From Beta vulgaris subsp. vulgaris (taxonomy: Eukaryota > Streptophyta > Magnoliopsida > Caryophyllales > Amaranthaceae), in contig NC_079206.1 in assembly GCF_026745355.1 (NCBI RefSeq), positions 22,065,399-22,129,398 on the forward strand: a stretch of DNA of 64,000 nucleotides. Reading direction: 5' to 3'. The translations under genes and the position numbers were made by a program. Under the pieces are notes generated by a model. The model saw only the letters and a list, made by a program, of their open reading frames with translations. It searched no databases and had not been told where the DNA came from. Below, in pieces: positions 1 to 11,402 of this stretch. The number at the start of each line of letters is the position of its first letter. Position 1 is the stretch's first letter.

Positions 1-420
1 TACTATATATTCAAGGAAACATTAATCATGAGCTACATTTATATGCTAGCGCTACTACTCAATTCCTCTTGATCACTTATACTGACACATATGTGGGAAT
101 GTGTCCTAACACTCGTTGTTCTACTTTAGGTTATTATTGTTTTCTTGGAGATAACTTAATTTCCTGACAACATAACGTGAGCCTACTCTCTCTAGATCAA
201 GTACATAGTCAGAATATCAAGGTGTCACGAATGTCGTTGCGGAGGATTGTTGGCTTCGTAATCATCTTTTGAAATCACGTTGTCCCCCTATACAAGCTAC
301 TATTGTTTCGTGATGGTGTTACTGCTAGTTACCTCTCTCAGAATCTTCTTTTGAAATATGGCATGTCTAGCACAGGCAACTTAAACGTTTCCCTTCAACA
401 ATTACGGTAAACTTTTTGTT
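1..420 (+). pseudogene. Ty1/copia RNase H relic
   Basis: Read on the plus strand, this stretch resembles the RNase H end of a copia polyprotein. The blocks LHLYAS, YTDTYVG, a decayed STSGY block followed by CFLGDNLIS, and a mutated YCDNVSA-like block near 310-340 occur in the usual order. The same blocks appear cleanly in the copia element on the minus strand at 5926-10141. Here the frame is broken by stops and shifts, and no LTR follows, so this is a dead 3' fragment cut by the window edge. Seen: motif order. Inferred: copia origin. Confidence 0.75.
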
Positions 421-452
421 ATTATAAACATGTAATGTGTAAATGTTATACT

Positions 453-662
453 CCCTCCGTCCCATAACATAATGCTCACTTATCATTTTACATGACAATT
501 AAGGAAAACAAAAGGTGTAGTAAGATGTCCCAAATAAATGTATATAACTAAGTGTTTTTTTTTGGTATTTTTGCCGTGAAACTAATTATTTATTTTCTTT
601 TTCCTTTATAAAAAAATCAAAAAAATAAGTTTTCCTTGAAATGGAACAAAACAATAAATATA
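453..662 (+). mobile_element. Stowaway-like MITE, left end only
   Basis: The TA followed by CTCCCTCCGTCCC is the standard plant Stowaway (Tc1/mariner) terminus. The matching right terminus was not found before 663, where different sequence starts, so the element appears truncated. The intact copy at 62645-62987 starts with the same CTCCCTCCGTCCC. Confidence 0.4.
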
Positions 663-1195
663 TGTTGGTGCAAAATTAGTTGGTTGACTTTGCAAACAAG
701 TGAATGCACACCCAATAGTTAGATATTGAGTGCCACAGGAGTTTTAGTCCCTGGAGGTTACTAGTTATAATTGGATAAAACCTTGCTAACGTTCTTTGTT
801 GTAATCTAACTGATTAAACTACAACGCCTAATTAATTCAAGCGAAATACATTAAATAGAACAAGATGGGCAATAATTAATCTAATAATTAGAGCCATGTA
901 TTCCCATTAAATCACAAACTTCTAGAATAACTTTTTATAACACACATGAGGATAATCCATGCTGGACAATTAAAGGGAAAACACAAAGATGATTACCTTC
1001 ATGAGTTCCAGCTAAAACTGGAGATGAATAAACTTGTCACTTAGTACATGCTCTAGATCTAAGAATTAAACTATAACCCTAGAAGGGGGTTGGCTCGGCT
1101 AGGCTAAGGCTACACTAGAAAGAAAGTTGCACATTGTTGTGTGTTGTGTTTCTTGTCCTTTACTTGATCCTTTCACTTGTATTTATATTCCAACA
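663..1195. repeat. possible old solo LTR
   Basis: The segment starts TGTTGG and ends CCAACA, a perfect 6-bp inverted terminus of the kind found on copia LTRs, and is about 533 bp long. The flanking 5-mers (ATATA and TGATA) do not match, and no primer-binding site or coding region adjoins. This is a weak call. Downstream 1196-1686 shows nothing recognisable. Confidence 0.25.
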
Positions 1196-1686
1196 TGATA
1201 CGTAACTCCCATGCATCTTTGGAGGGAAATGATTTGAATAATTTATGATTCAAATCATAACTGTCTTTTCTGGTGCTGGAATGACCACATTCAAATACCC
1301 ACGTAGCTTGCCCCGTGATAGATTGTTGATTACCCACGTTTTCGTAGTCGTTTGACCTCCATCTCCTGAACATTCCATTTGGTTCTTGACTTTTGTTGAC
1401 TTTCTTTTATGGGCTTTCTAATATGATTGAGCTTCGACATTAACATAAATATTAAACCATTTGGGGACGAATACAACATACATAATAAATGCTTAGTCAT
1501 CATCTAAAAATTGTAGCAACAATATGGCACATAATTTGAAAGAAAGATAAGAGTATTTTAGATAATTTGTGTAGAATTTAACGATATTTTAGTCTAAGCA
1601 AATTGATAAAAGAAAATCGACAACAAATTGATGTTTCGCATGATCAAAGTTATTTATGTCATTCTCATCTAGAGGCATTATTTTGG

Positions 1687-1842
1687 GGAAAAAACTTGGT
1701 TAACCCACCGGGTAGACTACCCACCCCATAATATAAGGTTGTGGTAATTATGATAGTGGAATCCAACTAGACTTAAATACTAATATTTTAATTGTTTATT
1801 AGTAGCGGATAGTCTACCCAATGGGTTACTCAAACAATGTTC
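1687..1842. mobile_element. Mutator-like MITE with 9-bp TSD
   Basis: A 156-bp element with inverted ends: AACCCACCGGGTAGACTA near the left end pairs with TAGTCTACCCAATGGGTT near the right end. It is flanked by TTATTTTGG on both sides (1678-1686 and 1843-1851). A 9-bp TSD is typical of the Mutator superfamily. There is no coding capacity. The outermost few bases of the two arms are diverged. Confidence 0.6.
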
Positions 1843-1851
1843 TTATTTTGG

Positions 1852-3054
1852 AATGACATAAGGAGTTTTTCAATGATGTGCACCAACCCCACAACAACAA
1901 TGATAAACGCCAACCCCGCATCATTATGACCAGCAACGGCTACTTTAGTGAGTGAATGGTGCTTAGATTAACAAAGTCATTAGTTTTTGCAATAAGCTAT
2001 GTCGTCCATGCCTCAACGGTAAGTATAAACAATGGCATGTTCCTTAATCATCACGGAGTCCCATAAAAGGGTCTTCTAATACACCACGCCTGCTGGGAGG
2101 AAAGGCATACACTTCATAATTAAAACAAAGCTCTAGTAACACAACTATGCAAACAATATAAATTATATAAATAGTTAAATAGGTCATGACTTAAGTCATC
2201 TCTCCTAGCTACTATATGTATTAGTACTATATTATTATCCTAATCCAATCCTACAAGCAAGAGTATAACGGATAATGGAACTAGTTTCAACCAACCCCAC
2301 CAAAAAGTTACCTAACTCTTCACCCAAAATGTATAAAAAAATAAAGCAAGAATTTCAAAACATTCAGCAAATCAAAAAATAAAGCAAGAATTTCAAAACA
2401 TTCAGTAAATCAATGTACAGGTATTAGTAACGGGCATATTTATCTGATTGGTAGTTTGGTACTCTACACAACAAGCTTTCCTTGTTGCAAAAAAATAAGA
2501 AAGACGAGAGAACTTAATTTCTTGAAGAAATGGAATTATAGCTATGTACTTTTAGATATTCAAATAAGAAACAGTAAGCCACTAAGTCTCACGATCAAGT
2601 AAATCCAAAAAAATGCTCCCTATTACTCATATTTCTTATATTTTTGGATATGTAAAGACCTCAATTTTTTTTTTAAGATTTTATATTTCATACTCATTTT
2701 TCTATTGCATATAAGAAGAAACTACGGTTTGTACACTTTTTTGCAATCTCTCTCCTATTTTCGAAACATTTCTCTTACTTTTAAGTACTAGCACATCCCT
2801 ATTCGTCATATAAATAACTATATGAAACATCCCTATATGAATAACTATATGAAACATTCCAATAGAGAAATGTTCATAGAGAAACAGAGGTAGTAATATA
2901 ATATTCACTATAGAGAGTAAGAGAAACATACACTATATGAAATAGAGGTAATATTCTCTTCGCACCTGAAACATCCCTATAAAAAAATATTCAAATAAAG
3001 TAATATTCTTTATATATATGAATAACTTTATGTAACATCCCAATAGAAAAGCAT
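1852..3054. other. non-coding interval with short local duplications
   Basis: No gene was found here. It holds a 38-bp tandem duplication at about 2333-2410 (unit containing AAAGCAAGAATTTCAAAAC) and an AT-rich stretch at 2780-2990 with repeated TATATGAAACAT motifs. The short open frame on the minus strand at 2702-2929 only follows these repeats. Confidence 0.5.
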
Positions 3055-3072
3055 AAAGTACGATTAAGAATA

Positions 3073-3644
3073 AAAAATTGGAGCAAATGTTCGACTCTTC
3101 TTCCTCTCCTCTCTCCTAAACCCTAGCCTCCATTGTCAAGGCTTCCATCAGATCTTACCGGTGGAAACTCAAATATTTGCTTCTTTCTAAGGTTTTTTGT
3201 TTCTTAGGTTATAATAATGTCTCCCTCGAAAGAAAGGGTTATTCTCCTTCGAAAGACAAGGTTTTTTCGATCTCCTTCGAAAGACAGAGTTCTTCGAACT
3301 TCTTCGAGAGACAAGGTTTTATTCGCGTTGAATAGGGTCTCTCCAGTTATGCGGGGCTACAATTGATGTTTATTGATCTGATTCGGATTACGAAATCAAC
3401 ACAAGAATTTTCTTCCCAACAAGATTATGAACCGACGACGGATCCACTCAAAAAGTTGTATGAGTCAATAAAACGAGAATATGTTGAATTGTTATAGCTA
3501 TGTATTTGGATTCTCAACCCTTCACCAGTTAATTCGTGTTTTATTTTGTTCAATCTGTTTTCAATATCGTTAATTGTCAATTGTAGATATTGTATGACTT
3601 TAATTAATGAAATATAGTGTCCTTTGGGACTTCTTTTTTAAAAA
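3073..3644 (+). mobile_element. non-autonomous retroposon with TSD and short poly(A)
   Basis: About 570 bp flanked by an imperfect 18-bp direct repeat, AAAGTACGATTAAGAATA at 3055-3072 and AAAGTACGATAAGGAATA at 3645-3662 (16 of 18 match). The insert ends in an A-run directly before the right repeat. These are hallmarks of LINE-machinery insertion. The body contains CTAAACCCTAGCC near its 5' end and three diverged copies of a CTTCGAAAGACAAGGTT-like unit at 3215-3320. It carries no long ORF. It could be a SINE-like LINE derivative or a processed pseudogene of an unidentified transcript. Confidence 0.55.
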
Positions 3645-3891
3645 AAAGTACGATAAGGAATAGAGATAATATGATATTGTTATATAATTGACTTAATTAG
3701 TCAAATTTATTATAATATGAATGCGGACAACAAAAGTGTAGAACATACTTTTTGTGATTTCTATATTTTCGTTTTTAGTTTTAAAAATAGCCGAATATTA
3801 AGAATAACAAACAATAAAAACTATAATTATAATAGAGCATTCGTTTTTTGGTAAGAGTTAAACTTGTTGAAAGATAAATAAAGTATAAATA

Positions 3892-4364
3892 GACACAATG
3901 CAAATACAGTAAGGAAATCTGAAAGCTGATCATGAAATGGCTGCAAATCAATAGTAATTACAATACTATTGATGGAATGACTAGATGGTTGCAAAGGTGT
4001 AGAGCCAGTAAGTTTAAAAGACAAGTGTATATAGCCACAGTGGCAGCAGGGGTATATCATATATGGATAACTCGAAATGAAGTACTATGGGACAAAAAAG
4101 TTGTTTAAGTGGAAGTACTTGTTAATAGAATACAAAGAGTAGTAGTAGATAGAGTTTACAGTGTAATCCCTAAGAAGATAAACAGAAGTGATAGAGAATG
4201 GTTGAGAACAATAACTCAACATGTAATTAGAAGATAATCCTAACTTTGTAGGGGAGGGTCCAACCTAGTTGGTTTGTCCCCTCAAAGTTTAGGCGTAGAT
4301 TGTAATGGTTTTACTTGGTTTGAAATATAAGCTCACTTAATTAGCAAAAAAAAAAAAAAAAAAA
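3892..4364 (+). mobile_element. 5'-truncated LINE (L1-type) 3' end
   Basis: A perfect 12-bp direct repeat AAAGTATAAATA (3880-3891 and 4365-4376) brackets the insert, which ends in a run of about 20 A (4346-4367). The plus-strand frame from about 3978 to 4236 encodes the C-terminal tail typical of plant L1 reverse-transcriptase ORFs, including VYHIWITRNEVLWDKK and a final arginine-rich helix, with one in-frame stop after LWDKKVV. A 5' truncation, poly(A) tail and TSD are the normal signature of target-primed reverse transcription. Only about 0.47 kb of the element is present. Confidence 0.85.
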
Positions 4365-4650
4365 AAAGTATAAATACGTGGTTTCAAATCGGTATAAAAA
4401 TTTGTTATATGATAAAAGCAACCGTGCGGTAAGAACATCTAAACGAGTTAGTAGTTACCATGACCCTACTCGACCAAAAATAAGCTAAAAGTAAAGTTTT
4501 CAAACTTTCATAACCAATTTAGTGTTAAAGTCAAAGGTGTTGGGTAAAATCAAATGATACTATCAATGTGACTTGATTTTAAAGCAAGATTTGCCTCGCC
4601 TTGAAAAGAAAAAGCAAAAAAAAAAACAAAAAAAGCAACATAATCCCCTT

Positions 4651-4656
4651 TATAAG
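4651..4656 (+). promoter_or_regulatory. TATA box of secreted-peptide gene
   Basis: TATAAG within CCCCTTTATAAGGGTT lies about 100 bp upstream of the ATG at 4751. A start near 4680-4685 would give a 5' leader of about 70 nt, normal for a plant gene. Confidence 0.5.
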
Positions 4657-4750
4657 GGTTGCCAGCCTGCCACAACAAACATCAACTTATTGTTTCCCAG
4701 CAACATACAAAAGAAAACATACAAATTAGAAGAGAGTAGAGAAACAGAGG

Positions 4751-4999
4751 ATGGGAAACTCTAAAACTCTGATTCTATTCTCTACTTTGGTTGTGCTTTT
4801 CTTGCTAATATGCAGCACTTCAGCAACACCTCATCCAAGGGCTCATGGAGGAAAACATGTCAGAAAATTCCACCATCATCATGTATGGCATAAGATAAAG
4901 AAGCCGTCCATCAACCATGTGAATTCTCGAGGACATCGAAAGCACCTTGTGCTTTTATCTCATGTAAACCATCAAGAGATCGGAAAGTCAGCTATTTAA
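4751..4999 (+). CDS. small secreted His-rich peptide precursor
   Basis: 82 residues, intronless. Residues 1-25 form a textbook signal peptide (MGNSKT, then the hydrophobic LILFSTLVVLFLLIC, then STSA as likely cleavage site). The mature part is basic and His-rich (RKFHHHHVWHKIKK) with a central PSINHVNSRGHRKHLV segment that could be a processed peptide hormone. It lacks the Cys pattern of RALF, EPF or defensins and does not match the CLE, CEP, PSK, IDA or RGF C-terminal boxes as I know them. The function is therefore unknown, with apoplastic signalling or defence as a guess. A TATA box at 4651 and a G+C-richer coding stretch than the flanks support a real host gene. A second small frame (5027-5176, 49 residues with a hydrophobic IIFIICIFNIVLV segment and basic tail) follows within 30 bp and could be a separate product, a second exon or chance. 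Confidence 0.6.
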   Translation: MGNSKTLILFSTLVVLFLLICSTSATPHPRAHGGKHVRKFHHHHVWHKIKKPSINHVNSRGHRKHLVLLSHVNHQEIGKSAI

Positions 5000-5176
5000 T
5001 ACATGAATATCTTGTTATCAATTATCATGGGCGGCCATGGCGTTTTTTTATCTCCCCCCTCCGTTATTATCTTTATCATCTGTATTTTTAATATTGTTCT
5101 GGTGCGAAGAAACACCAGATTGATACTTGTGCGAGCTCAACCAACCAGTTTTGCAAGTCGAACTCTTTGGAAGTAG

Positions 5177-5717
5177 AGGGAAAGGTATAAGAGAATCCCC
5201 ACTTCTGAAGAGCCCACTAGTGGTAGTTGATGTTATGATGTGTAATTATGTAAAAACTTTTGTAAAGTTTTCTACCGTTATGGACTTATGGTCTTTGGAA
5301 TTCAATTCAAATTCTCCAACTCTTTGGAATTTCAACATAAATCATATAACTAACTTTAAGAGATTGCTTGTTTAATTAATTGAGGTTGAACTAGCTAGAC
5401 ATGTGCTTGCTGGTGTGCCATGGCCTTTGGTGGCACAGCTCATAGCATCATGTGTTCCCAATTTTTCATGCTTAAATAGTTCGAGCTAGCCGTTGTGCCA
5501 CTGCCCGTGCCCATTTCTGCAAACTGCAGCCTAGCTAGCAGCTAAGCACAGGACACAGCTTGCCAACAGGGCCTTGCCCTCCCATGTCGTATTCAGCTTC
5601 GATTTGAATTCGAAACAGAAAAAAAAACTCCTTTACACCTTTTGTGAAGTCTGAAAAACACACAATTATCAATGTAATAAAGTCATGTCGTATTTCGTGA
5701 TTCTCATAGACTCATAG
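5177..5717. other. non-coding interval
   Basis: Probably the 3' untranslated region of the peptide gene, then unique-looking sequence with several CTAGCTAG-like palindromes (5390-5560). No gene or element end was recognised. Confidence 0.4.
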
Positions 5718-5925
5718 TTAAAGGTGTCAAGTTGGGTTATCGGGTGGGTCTAGGTTGGCTCGACCTGAGTCGGATGTGTTTGGGTCACATAACATTGTAT
5801 CAACATTTTCTCAGTTGGTAATAGATTGGGCTGGATTTTGATATGCTCGGGTATAATTGTGTGTTGGGCTGACTCCTGATCAAAATGGATCGGTTGGAAA
5901 ACCTAATTATGTCGAAGCGGAACGG

Positions 5926-8900
5926 ATTCCCAGACAAGTATATGGCACTCACATTATCACAATATACCAATGTAGCCTTTTTAATAGGACAATGTAGCTC
6001 AACCAACAAGTTCCGAAGCCAACAAGACTCAGAGGCTACATTAGCAACTCCCCTGTATTCAGATTCTGCACTAGAGCGAGACAATGTGGCTTGTCGTTTG
6101 GAAGACCAAGAGAGTAAGTTATCACCAAGAAAAACACAATAACCAGATGTCGAGCGCCTAGTGTCAGGACATCCCCCCCAGTCAGCATCAGTATAAGAGA
6201 TAAGGGTGGATGTAGACGAAGGATACAAGTGTAGGCCATGATGAAGTGTGCCCTTAACATACCGAACAATACGTTTGAGAGCCTGCATATGAGCCTCCAT
6301 AGGCTGGTGCATGAATAAGCAAATTTGTTGAACAGCATATGAAATATCCGGCCTAGTAAATGTGAGGTACTGAAGAGCACCTGCAAGACTCCGATATAAA
6401 GTGGGATCGGAACATGGAGCATCCGAAACGGCACTAAGTTTAGACTTAGTATCGACAGGAGTAGCAGAGGACTTACAGGCAGACATGCCCGCGCGCTCGA
6501 TGATTTCTTCAGCATACTTGCGTTGAGATAAGAAGAGACCACCTGCATGACGGGTTACAGCAATACCCAAGAAATAGCTCAACAGGCCTAAATCTTTCAT
6601 AGCAAACTCAGATCTGAGAGGAGACATGATAGATGTGCGAAGAGCGGTCGATGAGGCAGTCAAAATAATATCATCAACATATAGCAGTAGAGAAGTAGTA
6701 TCACGACCCTGGCGATAGATAAATAAAGAATGATCAGACTTACTGTTATGAAACCCAATCATAATCAGCAAAATGGCGATACCAAGCTCGAGGAGCCTGC
6801 TTGAGCCCATAGAGAGACTTTTTCAGCAAGCAGACATGATTTGGAAAATCAGGATTCCGATAGCCCAAAGGTTGATGCATATACACAGTTTTCTTCAATT
6901 CCCCATGTAGAAAAGCATTTTTCACATCAAGTTGATGAAGAGGCCAACCTTTGGACAAAGCCAAACTAAGAACAGTTCGAATAGTAGCCGGTTTAACCAC
7001 CGAGCTAAATGTCTCCCCGCAGTCAATGCCCACCTGTTAAGTTTTACCATCACCTATAAGACGAGCCTTGTGCCGCTCAAAAGAACCGTCAGATTTTTCC
7101 TTATGAGCAAAAATCCACATAGAACGAATAATATTAGCATCAGGGGGGCGGGGTACCAATTCCCAAGTCTCATTTTTAATTAGAGCATCAAATTCATCGT
7201 CCATGGCCATTTTCCAATTCGGGTCACGAAGGGCTAATACGGGGTTACACGGGAGAGGGGAACGCACAACATTAGTATTTAGGGAAAGGAATTTTTTTGG
7301 TTTATAAATACCATGCTGGGCACGTGTAACAGGCCGTGTGGGTGGAGAAAGTGTTTGGGCTATGGTACTAGATGAAGGACGCTGTGGAGAAGTAAGGTGT
7401 GGTACAGGGCTAGGAATACCACTGACTTGAGGGGAATGTGGCCCAATAGGAGAGGAGGGAGAGGGAAAGCTGGGCACGGGCCCAGATGAGGAGATGGGAC
7501 TGCGAGGAGGCGTGCCAGCAGGAGGGCGATTAAGCGCTGGGCCAGGAGGGGAACGCGTGGGCTGAGGGATGCTGGGCCCAGACGCGTGTGACAAGGGAGG
7601 CAATGTCAAAGGGGATGTGGGGTCCAGAAATTGATACGACACAGAAGTGGGCTGATGGAGCTTAGAAAAAGGAAAACTATTTTCATCAAATTGAACATGA
7701 CGACATATATAAATTTTCCGGGAAGAGGGGTCGTAGCACTTATACCCACGATGATTAGGGGGATATCCTAAAAACACACACGGAGTAGAGCGAGCTTGGA
7801 GTTTATGAATGGTAGTGGAAGGAAAAGGGGGAAAACATAAGCACCCAAAAACACGCAAGTGAGAATAGGACGGATCTTTATTAAAAAGAATCCGAAGAGG
7901 GGAATGATATTCTAGATTTTTATTAGGAAGAATATTTAAGAGATACGTGGCCATTTGCAAACTATGATGCCAAAAAGAAGAAGGAAGGGAAGCATGAGCA
8001 AGAAGAGTCCGGACAATATTGTTAATAGACCGAATTTTACGCTCGGCTTTTCCATTTTGAGATGATGAATATGGGCAAGAGAGTCTAACATTGAAGCCAT
8101 TTTTATGACAAAAGGACCAAAAAGGAGCATTGTCAAATTCCCGACCATTATCATATTGTATGTTTTTAATTTCCCTTTCGAATTGTGTTTTGATATAGGC
8201 TCGAAATTGTAAGAAGGTGTCAAAAACTTGAGATTTCTTAGCAAGGGGAAAGGTCCAAACAAATTTAGAATAATCATCCAACACAACTAAATAATAGCGG
8301 TGACCCATAGAACTCAAAACTGGAGAAGTCCATAAATCACAATGAATTATATCAAACGGCATCATAGTAGTAGAATTAGAAGTTACAAATGGCAATTTCA
8401 CGTGTTTTCCAAGGGGACATGAGTAACAAACAGTAGAAGAACTAAGTTTATTACATTCAATGAACTTATTTTTCCTAAGAGAATCTATAATAGAAGCACC
8501 CGGATGACTCAAACGATCATGCCATAAAGATGGTGCAAGAGCAGCAAAGCTAGAGTGAGGCTGGACATGATGAGTGATGGAAGTGATTGGATAAAGGGCA
8601 CCCCGACTCTCACATCTCATGAGTGGTCTCCCCGTCCGAAAATCCTTCACAGAAAACCCACATGGATCAAATTCAACAGTGACATTGTTATCAGAAGTAA
8701 ATTTTCGAACAAAAATAAGATTTTTAATCAATTTAGGAGCATGAAGGACATTTTTCAGAGCTAAAGGAGGATGAGGGGAAGGAATACTAGCATCTCCGTA
8801 ACCATGAATAGGAATAGTATGACCATTTCCAACAACAATACCATTATGTTTGCTCAAATTAAAATAAGAATGCATGTTACCTTGGGAATTGGTCATATGA

Positions 8901-10141
8901 GATGTAGCCCCCGTGTCCATGTACCAGTTAGGGTCCGGTGGAGTGAGGCCCAATGTATACATCGCTTGCTCAATGTCGGTGGAAGTCTGAGATGTGTCCA
9001 TGGCATATGCTTGTGGTCTGCTGCCAAGAACCCCTGGCCCAGGCGTCCCAAATTGTTGCTGACCCCTTCCTTGCTGCCTGTTGACAGTGGGCCTGGCCCA
9101 ATTGGCAGTAGGATAGGGACAAGGAGGGAAGGCCCAGGGCCACATTGGCCATGGAGGACGGTGAAACTGTCCATAGGCGTGCTGACCATAAGGCCACTGC
9201 TGACCCCCACCTGGCGCAGTGTGTTGCTGGCCGGACCCACGACCGCCGCTGCCGCCTGACTGGTGGCGCCCCCTGCCACCGCCCGGACCACCACCGGTGC
9301 TTCCCTTGCCGGAATTTCGCTGCTGATTTTTATTAGAATTCCGGTTATGTGGCTTTTTATTAGATGTGGAGCCACGAGAAACATCCGACGAAGGCCCTTC
9401 ATTATGGGATGAAACAAGAGCAGATGAAGAAGACCCGTTAGCAGCTTTCTTCAACAGGCCGGCCTCCTCAAGCACCAACATGGAACGGGCTTGATAAAAG
9501 GGCGGTAAGGGATCACTTTGATGAAGCAGGGTGCCGACCCCACTATATGCATCACTAAGACCAGTCACCATTTGCAGGACAAGCCGGTTATTAGAAACCG
9601 GTGCAGCAACATTCTTGAGTTGATCGGCAAGCATCTTCAAGCATTGGCAATAGGCAGAGGCATTAGCAAAATCTTCCATATTAGTGTTGGAAAATTCCTG
9701 TTCGAGAGCGACAGCACGAGACGATTTGTTGTCCTGAAAAATGTCTCGTAGTCGCTCCCAAGCCACTTGCGCCGTGGAGTCGGGCTCCAAGATAGTGTTG
9801 AGGAGATCCTCAGAAATGGTGCCATAAATCCATTTCAACACCGTTGCATCCACCATAGGCCATTCCTCTTTTTCTGCATCGGTGGAAAGAACGTGAGGAG
9901 TTTTTGGTGGAATGATATGGTGAATAACACGACTAGATCGTGCATGAACTTTGAATAATTCCGCCCACGTGGAATATTGAATAGTTTCCATATCCAAGGT
10001 GATAGGAAGAATGTGTTTAATGTTTGTAGAATGAAGAGAAGGAGAAGAAAGAGAAGATTTGGCCATTGAACCACCAGTCATTGTGCCGTGAGATGGTGGT
10101 AGGCGGCTGGAGAAGAGAATGCGTGTGCTAGGGTTGCACAT
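5926..10141 (-). pseudogene. copia gag-pol polyprotein, broken
   Basis: The longest uninterrupted frame is 7037-10141 (1034 codons); a better start may be the Met at 10066 (MAKSSLSS). Order: UBN2-type gag; a Gly/Gln-rich linker without a visible CCHC knuckle; protease DTGATSH near 8910; GAG-pre-integrase zinc finger (H-H-C-C); integrase core with DLW, YDNGREFD and QNGKAERK; a Pro-rich linker; reverse transcriptase with the YVDD active site at 6670-6681; RNase H with DADWGGCPDTRR and SRSSAESEYR. Lesions: an in-frame TAA at 7037-7039 inside the reverse transcriptase, a frameshift near 6757, and truncation at the 5926 end. Antisense ORFs in the gag linker (8771-9417) are shadows. Movement would need functions supplied in trans. 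Confidence 0.93.
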
Positions 10142-10160
10142 CGGAAGAGAATCAACCCTT

Positions 10161-10172
10161 AATCTGATACCA
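10161..10172 (-). other. copia primer-binding site
   Basis: On the minus strand the sequence is TGGTATCAGATT, matching the usual TGGTATCAGAG complement of initiator methionine tRNA except for the last bases. It lies directly inside the 5' LTR and upstream of gag. Confidence 0.85.
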
Positions 10173-10367
10173 TATTAGAAGTTAATTCCTATAACTGAAT
10201 AAAGTTTACAACCTAACGTTATATACTCCAAAATACACAATAGATTACAAGAGATATTTACTCCTAAAATTATGCCACCAAATCACCAATCATACCTAAA
10301 CATATCTACAGTAATAAGTAATAACCATAATGAAAATATACAAGCCATATTTTCATATAGTCTAACA
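10173..10367 (-). repeat. copia 5' LTR
   Basis: About 195 bp. Read on the minus strand it starts TGTTAGAC and ends TTCTAATA just before the primer-binding site. The terminal CA has mutated to TA. No partner LTR exists at the other end of the element, so insertion age cannot be estimated from LTR divergence. Confidence 0.75.
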
Positions 10368-11402
10368 GGCACCCCTAAGTGTGTGTTGGGTCGAACCCAC
10401 ATAGGTTGGATCGAACCCGACCAACTCGGGTGTGGGTTGGGTATGGGACTGGCCATTCCGCCAGGCTCAAATCAATTTTGGGTAAACATAAGTTTGCTTC
10501 TAAATTGGTTTGTGCAGATCAATTTGGATTTGAATGAACTTGGATCGTCTGAGGTCGTTTCGAATGGACTTGGGTCAGCTCGCAAGTCAAATTTGGGTGG
10601 AGTTGGAATGACCCATTATATGTTTGAGTCTATTCGTTTCTAGTCAATCGATATCGATCAAAGTTCGAGTCGGCACACGCATATCTGAGTGTGCGACAAC
10701 GCGAGAAATACATAAATGAACAAGTTAATAAACTTGACCAATGTTGATTATAATCATATTATCAAATATGTCCAGTGATTTTTTAGTAACAATTTTTTTA
10801 ATATATTATAAAGAGGTATTTATAAGAACTTAAACTAAAGTTATGAGTCATAACTTTATGAGCAAAACATATTTGATTGATAATGTTGGGTTGATATTGG
10901 GTTGGGTCGACCTACAATAAATTGGGTCTAAAAGGATTTTGTCAGGTCTGCTTGGGTTCAGATTGACTTTAGATCGGATGTACATTGAATTTATATTTTG
11001 TTATCCGTATCTGACTGGGTTATGATGAAGTTTGAATCAGTAACAAATTGGGTTGGGTTCTGATATCCTCGGGTATAACTGTGTTTGGTTGATTCGTAAT
11101 CGGAATGGATCGGTTGAAAAACCTGGTTATGTCTGATTGAAACGGTCGGATGTGAATAGGATGCGGGTGAACCCGTGAGTCAAGTCTCTTTTTGATACCC
11201 CTACTCATAGTCGTAATCTCGTTGAAGTACTAGTAGAAAGAGCGAATAGTCCTCGTTGATCTATTAGGATATTCCTTAGTTATACTAGTATACACTTTGT
11301 TTGTCCTCGCATAGTATCATAGAATTTATTTAATTATTAATTGTTAAAATTACAAATCACCAACAACCTTCAACTCTATCTTTTGAATAATCATACATGG
11401 TA

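Larger units (their letters stand above)
5926..10367 (-). mobile_element. Ty1/copia retrotransposon, 3' end missing
   Basis: Minus-strand element with 5' LTR (10173-10367), initiator-Met primer-binding site and one gag-pol frame in the order gag, protease, integrase, reverse transcriptase, RNase H, which defines Ty1/copia. The RNase H stops near 5926 just after the YLSGNP motif, and the sequence then switches to the hAT-like repeat. The last part of RNase H, the polypurine tract and the 3' LTR are absent. Loss by deletion or incomplete insertion is inferred. Confidence 0.92.
5718..11202. mobile_element. decayed hAT-like element interrupted by copia
   Basis: ACTCATAG occurs immediately outside both ends (5710-5717 and 11203-11210), an 8-bp TSD as made by hAT transposons. 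The termini are related inverted repeats (AAAGGTGTCAAG on the left, AGGGGTATCAAAA read inward from the right). Non-copia sequence is GGGTTGGGTC-rich. The segment 5820-5925 closely repeats 11040-11150 in the same orientation (both contain ATGGATCGGTTG and CTCGGGTATAA), so the host repeat itself is partly duplicated. No transposase was found, so it is non-autonomous or gutted. The pairing of the two ends is inferred from the TSD and the shared terminus. Confidence 0.45.

Noticed and set aside
8771..9417. Several antisense ORFs inside the copia gag linker
   Set aside because: Shadows of the Gly/Gln/Pro-rich gag coding strand; no independent motifs.
5926..10141. Considered whether reverse-transcriptase sequence could be an endogenous pararetrovirus
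   Set aside because: Integrase precedes the reverse transcriptase, and an LTR with an initiator-Met primer site is present, so it is Ty1/copia. No pararetroviral movement or coat genes were seen.
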